DNA of 64,000 bases from NCBI GenBank assembly GCA_021739635.1, contig JAIPBH010000005.1:62001-126000 (forward strand), written 5' to 3'. Shown here in pieces: positions 8,384 to 17,089 of the stretch. Positions within the stretch are counted from its first letter, which is position 1. Each line of letters begins with the position of its first letter. This DNA comes from Flavobacteriaceae bacterium (lineage in GTDB: Bacteria > Bacteroidota > Bacteroidia > Flavobacteriales > Flavobacteriaceae). The notes below the pieces were generated by a model, which was given only the letters and a program-made list of their open reading frames with translations, did no database searches and was not told the origin of the DNA. The translations under genes were made by a program, and so were the position numbers.

Positions 8384-9484
8384 TTATGATTTTCTTATTT
8401 CTCCGTCTTTAACAATCAACGTTTCCTCAGTAATTTGGTCTTCTAAATCCCATTTAAGATTTTTGTCATGGGTTAAATGAACTAAGAAGTTAAAGGTGTT
8501 TTTTGCGTATAAATCACTGGCATTGGTAGAAACACTATGAGGTGCCATAGTAGTTCCTATCACTTTAACGCCATATTTATTAATGGTTTCATTCATCACA
8601 CTAATTTCGCAATTACCACCTTGAGCTGCCGCTAAATCTATAATAACAGCACCATTTTGCATGTGAGACACTTGTTCTTCAGTAATTAAAACAGGCGCTT
8701 TTCTTCCTGGTACCATAGCGGTTGTAATGACTAAATCTGCCTTGAAAAGCGATTTGTTTACCGCTTCTTTTTGACGTTTTGCATAATCTTCTGAAGCCTC
8801 TTTAGCATATCCACCTTCCGATTCTTCTCCACTATTATCAACCATGATAAATTTGGCTCCTAACGACTCGGCTTGTTCTTTGGTTTCTGTTCTAATATCA
8901 GTAGCTTCTACAATAGCCCCTAAGCGTTTGGCGGTGGCTATGGCTTGCAAGCCAGCAACACCAATTCCGTAAATTAAAACTCTAGCTGGTGAAATGGTCC
9001 CTGCAGCGGTCATCATTAAAGGAAATATTTTAGTCATTTCATTAGCGCCTTTGATGACAGCTTTATAACCTGCTAAATTATTTTGAGAACTCAATACATC
9101 CATATCTTGTGCTCTAGAAATACGTGGGATAGCATCCATAGAAAAAGCTGTGGCTCCGCGTTTAGAAATAATTTCCATATGCTGCGGATGCAACTTATGA
9201 AACAGTTGAGCCATAACAATTTGACCTTTTTTTAACAATTCTAGTTCTTTCGTATCAAAATTGTTAATTCTAATTAAAATGTCACTGGTATTAAAAAGAT
9301 CTTCTTTAGATCTAATTTGTGCACCAACTTGACTGTAATCAGAATTCTTGTACGATGAATTTGCTCCCGCATGTTCTTCTACGTTTACTTCAAATCCTTT
9401 TCCTATAAGTTGTTGGGCAATTTTAGGGGTGATGGAGACTCTGTTATCACCTTCTTGGGTTTCTTTTAAAACTCCTATTATCAT
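8384..9484 (-). CDS. pntAA: NAD(P) transhydrogenase subunit alpha part 1 (NAD-binding)
   Basis: The 366-residue soluble domain I binds NAD(H). It has the alanine dehydrogenase/PNT N-terminal domain (VLKETQEGDNRVSITP), followed by the Rossmann domain with GIGVAGLQAIATAKRLGA and the loop region ending VIIDLAAAQGGNCE. It is the first gene of the three-gene pnt operon. It is distantly related to the alanine dehydrogenase encoded later in the window. The first ATG fits the family N-terminus. Confidence 0.95.
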   Translation of the reverse strand: MIIGVLKETQEGDNRVSITPKIAQQLIGKGFEVNVEEHAGANSSYKNSDYSQVGAQIRSKEDLFNTSDILIRINNFDTKELELLKKGQIVMAQLFHKLHPQHMEIISKRGATAFSMDAIPRISRAQDMDVLSSQNNLAGYKAVIKGANEMTKIFPLMMTAAGTISPARVLIYGIGVAGLQAIATAKRLGAIVEATDIRTETKEQAESLGAKFIMVDNSGEESEGGYAKEASEDYAKRQKEAVNKSLFKADLVITTAMVPGRKAPVLITEEQVSHMQNGAVIIDLAAAQGGNCEISVMNETINKYGVKVIGTTMAPHSVSTNASDLYAKNTFNFLVHLTHDKNLKWDLEDQITEETLIVKDGEIRKS

Positions 9485-9668
9485 TTGATCAATATTTTGA
9501 TTTTTTAATGTGTTAAAAATACTTCTTTACGAACGTTTTATATGTGATATTTATCATATTTTCGATGAATTACTTTTTTAATTTTTACAAATGCCGTTTA
9601 AAAAAAACAGCGCATCATATGGTTTAAATAATAAGTGCTAAATTTAAACTATAATTTTATAATTATTG

Positions 9669-10430
9669 ATGAAAATTACTTTTTTAGGAACAGGAACGTC
9701 TCAAGGTATTCCAGTTATTGGAAGCACACATCCTGTTTGTCTAAGTTCTGATCCTAAAGACAAAAGACTTCGTGTTTCAGTTTTAATTGAGTGGGATGAG
9801 TTTGCATACGTTATAGATTGTGGTCCAGACTTTAGATACCAAATGTTACGAGCCCATTGTTCAAAAATTAATGGTATTTTATTTACCCACGAACATTCTG
9901 ATCATACTGCTGGATTAGATGATATCAGGCCTTTTTATTTTCGTCAAGGTAATATTCAAATTTATGCACAAAAACGTGTTATTGAGTCACTTTCTAGACG
10001 GTTTGATTATATTTTTGAGACTGAAAACAAATATCCAGGAGCACCAACATTAGATGTTCATATTATTAAAAACCAACCGTTATTATTAAATAACCTATCG
10101 GTCATTCCTATAAAAGCCATGCACTATCAAGTTGAGGTATTAGGTTTTAGATTTCATAATTTTGCTTATTTAACCGATGTTAAAACGGTTGAGGATTCTG
10201 AAATTGAAAAAATAAAAAATGTTAAAGTATTAGTCATTAATGCCTTAAGAATAGAACCTCATGTATCACATTTTAATTTAGAAGAAGCCTTGCAATTTAT
10301 AAACCAAGTAAATCCTGAAACCGCCTATATAACTCATATCAGTCATTTGTTAGGATTTCATAAAGAAGTTGAAAAAACTCTACCAAAAGGCGTATTTTTA
10401 GCCTATGATAATTTACAAATCTCAATTTAA
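9669..10430 (+). CDS. MBL-fold metal-dependent hydrolase (PhnP-like)
   Basis: The 253-residue protein has the metallo-beta-lactamase fold: an N-terminal FLGTGTSQG loop, the metal-binding THEHSDHTAGLDD motif, and later HYQVEVLGFRF and LTDVK metal-ligand segments. A final THISHLLGFHKEV supplies further histidines. This set resembles the PhnP phosphodiesterase group, so phosphodiester or cyclic-nucleotide hydrolysis is plausible, but the substrate cannot be told. ATG 9669 was chosen; the TTG just before it (9666) only adds one residue. An 8-base gap to the next gene suggests an operon. Confidence 0.88.
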   Translation: MKITFLGTGTSQGIPVIGSTHPVCLSSDPKDKRLRVSVLIEWDEFAYVIDCGPDFRYQMLRAHCSKINGILFTHEHSDHTAGLDDIRPFYFRQGNIQIYAQKRVIESLSRRFDYIFETENKYPGAPTLDVHIIKNQPLLLNNLSVIPIKAMHYQVEVLGFRFHNFAYLTDVKTVEDSEIEKIKNVKVLVINALRIEPHVSHFNLEEALQFINQVNPETAYITHISHLLGFHKEVEKTLPKGVFLAYDNLQISI

Positions 10431-10438
10431 ATATTAAC

Positions 10439-10939
10439 ATGAAACAACGCATTTTTATTTACCTATTTATTTTTTCAGTGCTTATTATTTTATTTCAGTA
10501 TGTCAATTCTAAACGCTTGCTTGAGTTTCAAAATAATAAGATAAACACGTATCAATCACAAATTCAAACCTATAAAGATTCTATAGCAACGCTTCAAAAG
10601 GATATTTTAAACGTTTCACATTTTAATTTAGATAGAAATGAAGATGCGATAAGCTATTTTGAAAATAAAGGTTATCAGGTTGATAAGTTAATACCTTTTA
10701 TAAAAGATGAATTATATAAGTTAAATGAAGTATCAGGTGAACATCCTTTGGTTCCTTATGCAGCTAGTGAAGGACGTAAAATGATGATAAATACCGTAAA
10801 ATTATTAAATCACAAATGGATTATTGCTGATTTTTCAGATGGCCAATTTTGGGGAGAACTATTTTTAACGTATGAGATTACAGAGACTCAAGAATTAAAA
10901 TTTAATGTAGTCGAATCTTTTCTATATCCTTTTAATTAA
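10439..10939 (+). CDS. Conserved membrane-anchored protein of unknown function (166 aa)
   Basis: An N-terminal hydrophobic segment (IYLFIFSVLIILFQYV, residues 4-19) anchors the protein. A Gln/Asn-rich region that could form a coiled coil follows (about 24-55). The C-terminal domain contains HPLVPYAASEGRKM, a conserved HKWIIADFSDGQFWGE block and a final SFLYPF. I recognise the C-terminal pattern (HKWIIADF-DG--WGE) from flavobacterial proteins of unknown function. It probably sits in the inner membrane with the domain in the periplasm. Its stop overlaps the stop of the next, opposite-strand gene by 4 bases. Confidence 0.8.
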   Translation: MKQRIFIYLFIFSVLIILFQYVNSKRLLEFQNNKINTYQSQIQTYKDSIATLQKDILNVSHFNLDRNEDAISYFENKGYQVDKLIPFIKDELYKLNEVSGEHPLVPYAASEGRKMMINTVKLLNHKWIIADFSDGQFWGELFLTYEITETQELKFNVVESFLYPFN

Positions 10940-11307
10940 TTTTTTTTAAAGGCAATACCTTGTTGTTTTTTAGTGTCTCCAACATAAGAGTATTCATAGG
11001 TGTAAGAAGCATCTGTTGTGGTTAAGATTTTTAAATGAATATCTTTACGTTCCGCCATATTTTTGGGGTTGATGGTTTTAAAAATAACCTCACAATCATT
11101 TATCCATCTTACCGTAGCAGAATCAGAGGTTTTATTATAAGTTTCAATTTGAATAGAGTCCGTGCGTTTAAAGTTTGAGGTGTGTAACACGCCATCAATG
11201 ATAACTTCGCTATAAAATTCACCCGTTTTAAAATCTTTACAGTTACGCTCTGTTTGGTAACAACTTAAACATGTTACTACCATCATATAAAGACATCCTT
11301 TTTTCAT
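10936..11307 (-). CDS. Putative small lipoprotein (123 aa)
   Basis: Start ATG 11307 (MKKGCLYMMVVTCLSCYQTERNC) gives a short Lys-containing hydrophobic leader ending in a CLSC lipobox-like sequence; the longer frame to 11412 overlaps the XRE gene. The mature part begins with a Cys-containing NCKDFKTGEFY segment and is otherwise a small beta-rich domain (VRWINDCEVIFKTINP). Proteins of this type in flavobacteria have sometimes been labelled DNA topoisomerase IV, which nothing in the sequence supports. It may be co-transcribed with the upstream XRE regulator. Function unknown. Confidence 0.75.
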   Translation of the reverse strand: MKKGCLYMMVVTCLSCYQTERNCKDFKTGEFYSEVIIDGVLHTSNFKRTDSIQIETYNKTSDSATVRWINDCEVIFKTINPKNMAERKDIHLKILTTTDASYTYEYSYVGDTKKQQGIAFKKN

Positions 11308-11344
11308 AAAGCTTAATTTGATTGCAAAAATAGTGAAGACCTTG

Positions 11345-11728
11345 TTAATTCTGAAAGTTTTTAAAACTTCCGTCAGCATAAAAAATAACAATGCGTTCAA
11401 TAACTTTATCATTCACAACATCCTCTTTAATTATTTTTTTGACATCAGAATCAAAACCCATATCATTTTGAACGGTTGTTTTAATGGTTGATTTAATTTC
11501 GGTTGAAGGAAATGACCCTGTGCCATGTATTAACCAGTGCCATGCAACTTCAGGAAAGGAGGACATAATTTTTAAAATAAACTCTAAACTAGGTTTGTTT
11601 CTCGCAGATAAAATATGAGAGATGCTTGAGCGTTGTACCCCAATTTTTTCTGCAAAAGAAGACGCAGATTCTCCATAATAATCTATGATTATTTGAAGTC
11701 TTTTAGCAAAATCTTCATTGTTTATCAT
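11345..11728 (-). CDS. XRE-family helix-turn-helix regulator
   Basis: The 127-residue protein has a Cro/C1-type helix-turn-helix at about residues 20-50 (SASSFAEKIGVQRSSISHILSARN cut in two by the turn after IGV). The C-terminal half has no recognised domain. The start is ATG 11728 (MINNEDF); the seven upstream codons lie in the operator-like region. It is divergent from the M14 carboxypeptidase gene, and the spacer holds repeated TTTACA-N2-TGTAAA sites. It probably controls its own gene and the divergent one. The ligand or signal is unknown. Confidence 0.88.
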   Translation of the reverse strand: MINNEDFAKRLQIIIDYYGESASSFAEKIGVQRSSISHILSARNKPSLEFILKIMSSFPEVAWHWLIHGTGSFPSTEIKSTIKTTVQNDMGFDSDVKKIIKEDVVNDKVIERIVIFYADGSFKNFQN

Positions 11729-12030
11729 TGTAAACACAAATAAAGGCAAAAGTGTTTTACAAATGTAACAATTATTTTATAACATCGCTTATGATTCCTT
11801 AATTAATACCATTTTAAGTGAAGTTATGCTTTATTAAAAGCATCTTAAAATATTGAAAAATAATTAGTTATATATTAATTAATAAAAAATATTTTTATAG
11901 AGTGTTTTTAAGACCATACTTTAGGTCATATTTTAAAAATCTGTTTAATGTTGTAAACATAAAGTCGTCAAAAACTTGTTTACAAATGTAAATTTGTAAT
12001 TGTTTACATTTGTATCATAATAATTTGTTG
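11729..12030. promoter_or_regulatory. Divergent operator/promoter region between XRE regulator and carboxypeptidase
   Basis: The 302-base spacer contains a perfect inverted repeat TTTACAAATGTAAA (11979-11992). Imperfect copies lie at 11756-11769 (TTTACAAATGTAAC) and 12003-12016 (TTTACATTTGTATC), with half sites TGTAAAC at 11729-11735 and 11952-11958. Exact -7 matches overlap these sites: TAAATTTG at 11989-11996 on the plus strand and TACATTTG at 11767-11760 on the minus strand. This is the arrangement expected for repression by the adjacent XRE protein. Confidence 0.6.
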
Positions 12031-13179
12031 ATGGAAATAGACCTCTTACAAAACCTGTTTAATACACATAAAGAAACGCAGCTTTATCATCGCTACATTA
12101 CCAATGCGCATATAGAACCTTTAGTCTCTAAACTTTCAGAATATGCCACTGTTGAAACCATTGGGACCTCTGTTTTAAAAAAGCCTATTTATGGTATTAA
12201 AATAGGTCAAGGCTCCAAAAGAATCCTCATGTGGTCACAAATGCATGGTAATGAATCTACCACAACAAAGGCTCTTTTTGATATGTTAAATACCCTTTTA
12301 AAGGCACATACAACTACCAATCATATTTTAAAGGCCTGCTGTATTTATATCATTCCTATTTTAAATCCTGATGGCGCTGTAGCTTATACAAGGGTAAACG
12401 CCAATTTAATAGATTTAAATAGAGATGCCCAACAGTTATCTCAGCCAGAAAGTAAGTTGTTAAGACAGGTGTTTGATGACTTTAAACCTCATTTTTGTTA
12501 TAATTTACATGGTCAGCGCACTATTTTTAGCGCCGGTCGTTCAAAATATCCTGCAACGGTTTCTTTTTTATCGCCTGCACAAGACGAGCATTGCACCATC
12601 ACAGCAAACAGAAAAGTAGCCATGGAAATTATTAGTGTGATGCATGAGGCTTTACAAGTATTAATACCAAATCAAATTGGTGTTTATGATGATGCTTTTA
12701 ATATTAATTGTGTTGGAGATACATTTCAAAGTTTTAATGTGCCAACCATGTTGTTTGAAGCAGGACATTATCCTAATGATTATGGTAGAGATATTACTAG
12801 AGGCTATATTTATGTCTCATTATTACGTTCTTTAGATTATATTTCTAAACATGATGTAGATGGAAGTCATTATTTGCCCTATCTAAAAATACCAGAAAAT
12901 GACAAATGCTTTTTTGATATTATTATTAGGAATGCCAAAGCAGCAGATGATTCAATACTCGATATTGGAATATTATATCAAGAAGTATTAATACATAACC
13001 AGATTCATTTTGTTCCAAGAGTTGAAAAAATAGAAAAATTAGACAATTTTTATGGACATCAAGAAATTGATGCCAAAGGGTTTGAAGTTCTTAATGACAA
13101 AAATAAAGCCATAGAAGTGGGTCACGAAAACGTTTTCGTGACAATAAATAATGAGATTTTCTCATTATTTTTGAAATAA
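12031..13179 (+). CDS. M14-family zinc carboxypeptidase
   Basis: The 382-residue protein has zinc ligands in MHGNES (His72, Glu75) and a third in YNLHGQR (His160). The substrate-carboxylate motif IDLNRD (128-132 region) and a late FEAGHYPNDYGRD block with the likely catalytic glutamate are also present. There is no signal peptide, so it probably acts in the cytoplasm on peptides or N-acylated amino acids. ATG 12031 was chosen over TTG 12010, which lies inside an operator-like palindrome. The last 60 bases of the gene hold two strong hairpins. It faces the XRE regulator. Confidence 0.88.
   Translation: MEIDLLQNLFNTHKETQLYHRYITNAHIEPLVSKLSEYATVETIGTSVLKKPIYGIKIGQGSKRILMWSQMHGNESTTTKALFDMLNTLLKAHTTTNHILKACCIYIIPILNPDGAVAYTRVNANLIDLNRDAQQLSQPESKLLRQVFDDFKPHFCYNLHGQRTIFSAGRSKYPATVSFLSPAQDEHCTITANRKVAMEIISVMHEALQVLIPNQIGVYDDAFNINCVGDTFQSFNVPTMLFEAGHYPNDYGRDITRGYIYVSLLRSLDYISKHDVDGSHYLPYLKIPENDKCFFDIIIRNAKAADDSILDIGILYQEVLIHNQIHFVPRVEKIEKLDNFYGHQEIDAKGFEVLNDKNKAIEVGHENVFVTINNEIFSLFLK
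13121..13142. repeat. Perfect 22-bp palindrome inside the 3' end of the carboxypeptidase gene
   Basis: Arms GTCACGAAAAC and GTTTTCGTGAC are exact reverse complements with no loop. The palindrome is translated as the HENVF region of the carboxypeptidase. It could be a protein-binding site or part of a termination signal with the hairpin that follows. Confidence 0.8.
13146..13172 (+). terminator. Terminator-like hairpin overlapping the carboxypeptidase C-terminus
   Basis: Perfect 11-bp arms AAATAATGAGA (13146-13156) and TCTCATTATTT (13160-13170) with a 3-base loop are followed by a few T residues. The hairpin ends 7 bases before the stop codon is complete, so the terminator would be read by ribosomes. 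Confidence 0.55.
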
Positions 13180-13217
13180 AGTGTGAAAAATGTGTGTATT
13201 TATCAGTGAAATTGTGT

Positions 13218-13225
13218 TAATTTTG
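13218..13225 (+). promoter_or_regulatory. Candidate -7 element for the Lrp-type regulator
   Basis: TAATTTTG matches TAnnTTTG exactly, 24 bases upstream of the ATG at 13250. It lies in the 70-base gap after the carboxypeptidase stop. No convincing -33 box was found. Confidence 0.35.
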
Positions 13226-13249
13226 TTTTTTATTTAAAAATAATCAGCC

Positions 13250-13729
13250 ATGGGAAAAATAAAATTAGACGAAATAGATCACCAAATTCTTGACATGTTA
13301 ATTGATAACACAAGAATTCCTTTTACAGACATTGCCAAAAAATTATTAATATCAGCAGGTACGGTTCACGTGCGTGTTAAAAAAATGGAAGAAGCTGGCA
13401 TTATAAAAGGTTCCTCACTTACTTTAGACTATAAAAAATTAGGTTATTCATTTATTGCCTATGTTGGTGTGTTTTTAAATAATACGTCACAAACCAAATT
13501 TGTTTTAGAGCGCATTAATAGTATTGCTTTTGTTACTGTGGCACATATCACTACCGGAAAGTTTAATATTTTTTGTAAAATAAGAGCTAGAAGCACCGAA
13601 CACGCTAAGGAAATTATTTTTATGCTGGATGATATTGAGGGGGTTTATAGAACAGAAACCATGATATCGCTTGAAGAAAGTATTAATGATAAAAAACGAT
13701 TGATGCATTCTATCTTTAATGAAATGTAA
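13250..13729 (+). CDS. Lrp/AsnC-family transcriptional regulator
   Basis: The 159-residue protein has the family architecture. An N-terminal helix-turn-helix (LDEIDHQILDMLIDNTRIPF, then ISAGTVHVRVKKMEEAG) precedes a C-terminal RAM/AsnC ligand-binding domain (YVGVFLNN, then VAHITTGKFNIFCKIRAR). Such proteins respond to amino acids and form octamers. The start is the first ATG, and the length is normal. It stands alone between two hairpins, so it is probably a single-gene transcript. Its targets cannot be read from the sequence. Confidence 0.93.
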   Translation: MGKIKLDEIDHQILDMLIDNTRIPFTDIAKKLLISAGTVHVRVKKMEEAGIIKGSSLTLDYKKLGYSFIAYVGVFLNNTSQTKFVLERINSIAFVTVAHITTGKFNIFCKIRARSTEHAKEIIFMLDDIEGVYRTETMISLEESINDKKRLMHSIFNEM

Positions 13730-13754
13730 TAAATAGAATATCTAGATACATAAG

Positions 13755-13777
13755 GCCCTTAAAACGAGGGCTTTTTT
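13755..13777 (+). terminator. Terminator of the Lrp-type regulator gene
   Basis: GCCCT (13755-13759) pairs with AGGGC (13767-13771) around a 7-base loop and is followed by six T residues, 26 bases after the stop codon. Confidence 0.75.
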
Positions 13778-13884
13778 ATTTGTTTATTTATTTTGCAGAT
13801 AAAAGTATTTATGGAGCTTTTTGAAGATTTTTTTTTATTATTGTACATCAATAATTGTTTTTTGTATTAAAATACAATAGTTAT

Positions 13885-15381
13885 ATGTTTCTAATATCTG
13901 ATTTACAAAAATCTATTAAAAAAAACTCAATCAATAATGCTTTTTGTATTAATGAGGAATTTTATACTTATAGTCATCTATCGCAAGTCGTTTCTAATAT
14001 TAGAGTAATATTAAAAAGTGAGGTTAATAAAACCGATTATAATATTGGTTTAGTAACTAATGATGATTTAGAAACCTATGCATCTATTATAGCTTTGTGG
14101 TTGGAAGGTAAAGCATATGTGCCTTTAAATCCAGAGTTTCCAGAATCTAGAAATTATTCCATAGTAGAACAGGCAAATATTAATTTTATTTTAGATTCGT
14201 CAAGTACTACAGTTACGCTGTTAAAAAGTCAAAAAATAATTAAAACCAGAGGACTTCCTAACACGGGAATAGATTTGGTTCCAGTGGATATTCCAAAAGA
14301 ATCTATAGCTTATATATTATTTACTTCGGGTACAACAGGTGTTCCAAAAGGAGTACCTATAACATTTGAAAACTTGGCGTCTTTTTTTGAAGCATTTAGT
14401 GTTTTGTGTCCAGATGTCCATTATAAAGACAAGTGTCTTCAAATGTTTGAATTAACATTTGATATGTCGGTTTTTTCATATTTATTACCCTTATTAAATG
14501 GTGCGTGTGTTTATACCATTCCAAAAAGTAAAATTAAGTATAGCTATATATTTGAATTGATGGAAGATCATAAATTAACCATTGCCATCATGGTGCCCTC
14601 AATTATTAATTATTTACGCCCTTATTTTGAAGAAATACACTGTCCTGATCTTAAATTTAATCTGTTTGCTGGAGAAGCTTTGTATCTGGATGTTTTACAA
14701 GAATGGAGTCAATGCATTCCAAATGCTACTATAATAAACGCTTACGGACCCACCGAAACAACAATTATTTGTACCAGTTATAATTTTAATAGAAACGAGG
14801 AAAATAAAACCCATAATGGTATTATGAGTATTGGTAAAGATATGAAAGATACCATTAGTATCGTGGTTGGTGATGATGATAACGAGCTTGAAATAGGAAT
14901 AACAGGTGAATTATGTATTGCAGGGAAACAAGTAACTCCAGGATATTGGGAAAACCATGAAAAAAATGCGGCTTCTTTTTTTTATAAAAATTACAAGGGT
15001 GAAAACCTAAGATTTTATAGAACAGGGGATGCTTGTTATAAAGATGAAAGTGGCGACTTTTTGTATGTTGGAAGGGTAGATTTTCAAGCAAAAATACAAG
15101 GTTTTAGAGTGGAACTTTCTGAAATAGAGTTTCATGTTAAAGCTTTTTTAAACAAAGTTAATGCGGTTTCATTAGCGGTAAATAATGGTTTAAATAATAC
15201 TGAAATAGCGTTGGTTATAGAATCTAAGGAAATAGATACATTACCATTGCTAGACTACTTAAAAACAAAAATGCCACAATATATGATGCCTACACAAATA
15301 AAGTTTATAGAGCATTTTCCGTTAAATACAAATGGTAAAATAGATAGAAACGAATTGATAAAATTATTTAAAACCCATTAA
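13885..15381 (+). CDS. Amino-acid/acyl adenylating enzyme (DltA/NRPS A-domain type)
   Basis: The 498-residue stand-alone adenylation enzyme would activate an amino or carboxylic acid as AMP ester and load it on the carrier protein encoded next. Core motifs are complete: A3 LFTSGTTGVPKG (residues 145-156), A4-like FDMS (192-195), A5 NAYGPTETT (285-293), A6 GELCIAGKQVTPGYW (341-355), A7 YRTGD (378-382) and A10 NGKIDRNE with catalytic Lys485. The arrangement is that of DltA, but substrate specificity is not readable. ATG 13885 was preferred to TTG 13855. It is the first gene of a tight four-gene operon. Confidence 0.9.
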   Translation: MFLISDLQKSIKKNSINNAFCINEEFYTYSHLSQVVSNIRVILKSEVNKTDYNIGLVTNDDLETYASIIALWLEGKAYVPLNPEFPESRNYSIVEQANINFILDSSSTTVTLLKSQKIIKTRGLPNTGIDLVPVDIPKESIAYILFTSGTTGVPKGVPITFENLASFFEAFSVLCPDVHYKDKCLQMFELTFDMSVFSYLLPLLNGACVYTIPKSKIKYSYIFELMEDHKLTIAIMVPSIINYLRPYFEEIHCPDLKFNLFAGEALYLDVLQEWSQCIPNATIINAYGPTETTIICTSYNFNRNEENKTHNGIMSIGKDMKDTISIVVGDDDNELEIGITGELCIAGKQVTPGYWENHEKNAASFFYKNYKGENLRFYRTGDACYKDESGDFLYVGRVDFQAKIQGFRVELSEIEFHVKAFLNKVNAVSLAVNNGLNNTEIALVIESKEIDTLPLLDYLKTKMPQYMMPTQIKFIEHFPLNTNGKIDRNELIKLFKTH

Positions 15382-15387
15382 ACAATT

Positions 15388-15627
15388 ATGGAAAGATTAA
15401 ACGTTATAACCAAATTGGAGACTATACTAGCAGAAGTTTTAGAACATAAAAACTTTGTAATAACCGACGAGTTAACAGCCAAAGATGTTGATGGTTGGGA
15501 TTCCTTGTCTCACATGATGATAATTACACATATAGAAAAGAGTTTTGATATAAAATTTAAATTACGAGATTTAAATAAACTCAATAACGTAGGTGCACTT
15601 ATAAGTGTTATTCAATCAAAATTATAA
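15388..15627 (+). CDS. Acyl/aminoacyl carrier protein (DltC-like)
   Basis: This 79-residue four-helix carrier protein contains the phosphopantetheine attachment site GWDSLSH, with Ser39 the modified residue. It starts 6 bases after the adenylating enzyme, which should load it. The position between that enzyme and an MBOAT matches dltC in the D-alanylation operon, although Bacteroidota have no teichoic acid. It is too short and divergent to be the fatty-acid AcpP. Confidence 0.93.
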   Translation: MERLNVITKLETILAEVLEHKNFVITDELTAKDVDGWDSLSHMMIITHIEKSFDIKFKLRDLNKLNNVGALISVIQSKL

Positions 15628-15644
15628 TTTATACACGCTAGTCT

Positions 15645-17084
15645 ATGATTTTTAATTCATACGATTTTATCGTTTTTATAGTAGTTGTTTTTGTATTGTA
15701 TTGGTTTGTTTTTAAGAACTCGGCTAAGTATCAAAACATACTGTTATTAATTTCTAGTTTGTTTTTTTATTGTTGGGCAGACTGGCGATTTTTAGGAATT
15801 TTGGTGTTTAATATTTTGTTTAATTTTTATTTAGCTAAAAAAATAGATAAGGTAAATAAAGAAAAAACAAAACAACTCGTTTTGTGGTTTGGCATTATAG
15901 TAAATATAGGTATTTTAGGGTATTATAAGTATTTCAATTTTTTCTATGAAAGCATACAAAGCATCATAGATCCAAATGCATCTTTTACAGCATTATCAAT
16001 TTTAATTCCTTTAGGAATAAGTTTTTATACATTTCAAACCTTAGCTTATATCATCGATGTTTATTATGAAGACATTGCCCCGTACAACAACTTATTTGTG
16101 TTTTCAACCTACATGACCTATTTTCCTAAGTTATTATCTGGCCCTATTGAAAAAGCACAATATTTAATCCCACAACTCATTACCAAAAGACCATTTGATT
16201 ATTATATTATTGTTGATGGACTAAGGCAAATTCTATGGGGATTATTTGCTAAAATAGTCATAGCCGAAAACTGTGCTATTATAGTCAATCCTATTTTTGA
16301 AAATTATAATATTCATAGTGGTAGCACATTATTTGTAGTAGGGTTTTTTTATATGATACAACTATATGCCGACTTTTCAGGGTATTCTAACATGGCTATT
16401 GGAGTTTCAAAATTACTAGGTATTAAATTATCACGAAATTTTGCTACACCTTTCTTTTCCTTAAACATAGGCGATTTTTGGAGAAAATGGCATATGAGCT
16501 TAACTAGTTGGATGCTAAATTATATTTTTACGCCTTTATCGTTTATACTTCGTTCTTATCAAAAATTAGGGTTAATCATTTCGGTTGTTTTTACGTTTTT
16601 AATTGTGGGTTTATGGCATGGTGCAAATTGGACGTATGTTGTTTTTGGACTCATTCATGGCTTATATTTTATTCCTGTAATTTATAGTGGTTCTATGAAT
16701 ATTTCTTCTGCAATTGTTGACGAAAACAAATGGCTGCCTTCAATTTTTAGTATTTTTAAAATGGCAATATTGTTTATGCAGGTTATGCTTGTTGCCATAT
16801 TTTTTAGAGCAGAAAGTATTAGTATGGCTATCAATTATTTAAAAGGTATTTTTTCGGCATCACTTCTACAAATTCCATATGCGGTTTTAAATGGTCGTAA
16901 TATTTTAATCGTATTATTAATTGTTGTCTTTTTAGGTCTAGAGTGGATTAATAGGGGAAAGGCCCACGATTTAGAGATTAGTAATTACCCTAAAATCATC
17001 AGGTGGGTTTTATACATTTTTATTTTCTTACTGCTTTTATTTGCTGGTCAGTCGACTGATGCATTTATTTATTTTCAATTTTAA
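15645..17084 (+). CDS. MBOAT-family membrane O-acyltransferase (DltB/AlgI-like)
   Basis: The 479-residue polytopic protein has roughly ten or more hydrophobic helices. It carries the MBOAT signature blocks: QLYADFSGYSNMAIGVSKLLG, then NIGDFWRKWHMSLTSW, and the active-site region LWHGANWTYVVFGLIHG with the conserved histidines. In DltB and AlgI this protein moves an acyl group across the membrane onto an extracytoplasmic polymer. It lies 17 bases after the carrier protein and 5 bases before a DltD-like gene. AlgI also acetylates polysaccharide, but the dedicated adenylating enzyme and carrier favour a DltB-like role. Confidence 0.93.
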   Translation: MIFNSYDFIVFIVVVFVLYWFVFKNSAKYQNILLLISSLFFYCWADWRFLGILVFNILFNFYLAKKIDKVNKEKTKQLVLWFGIIVNIGILGYYKYFNFFYESIQSIIDPNASFTALSILIPLGISFYTFQTLAYIIDVYYEDIAPYNNLFVFSTYMTYFPKLLSGPIEKAQYLIPQLITKRPFDYYIIVDGLRQILWGLFAKIVIAENCAIIVNPIFENYNIHSGSTLFVVGFFYMIQLYADFSGYSNMAIGVSKLLGIKLSRNFATPFFSLNIGDFWRKWHMSLTSWMLNYIFTPLSFILRSYQKLGLIISVVFTFLIVGLWHGANWTYVVFGLIHGLYFIPVIYSGSMNISSAIVDENKWLPSIFSIFKMAILFMQVMLVAIFFRAESISMAINYLKGIFSASLLQIPYAVLNGRNILIVLLIVVFLGLEWINRGKAHDLEISNYPKIIRWVLYIFIFLLLLFAGQSTDAFIYFQF

Positions 17085-17089
17085 AAGGT

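Noticed and set aside
10936-11307. DNA topoisomerase IV label for the 123-aa lipoprotein
   Set aside because: Topoisomerase subunits are over 600 residues and have no lipobox; nothing matches.
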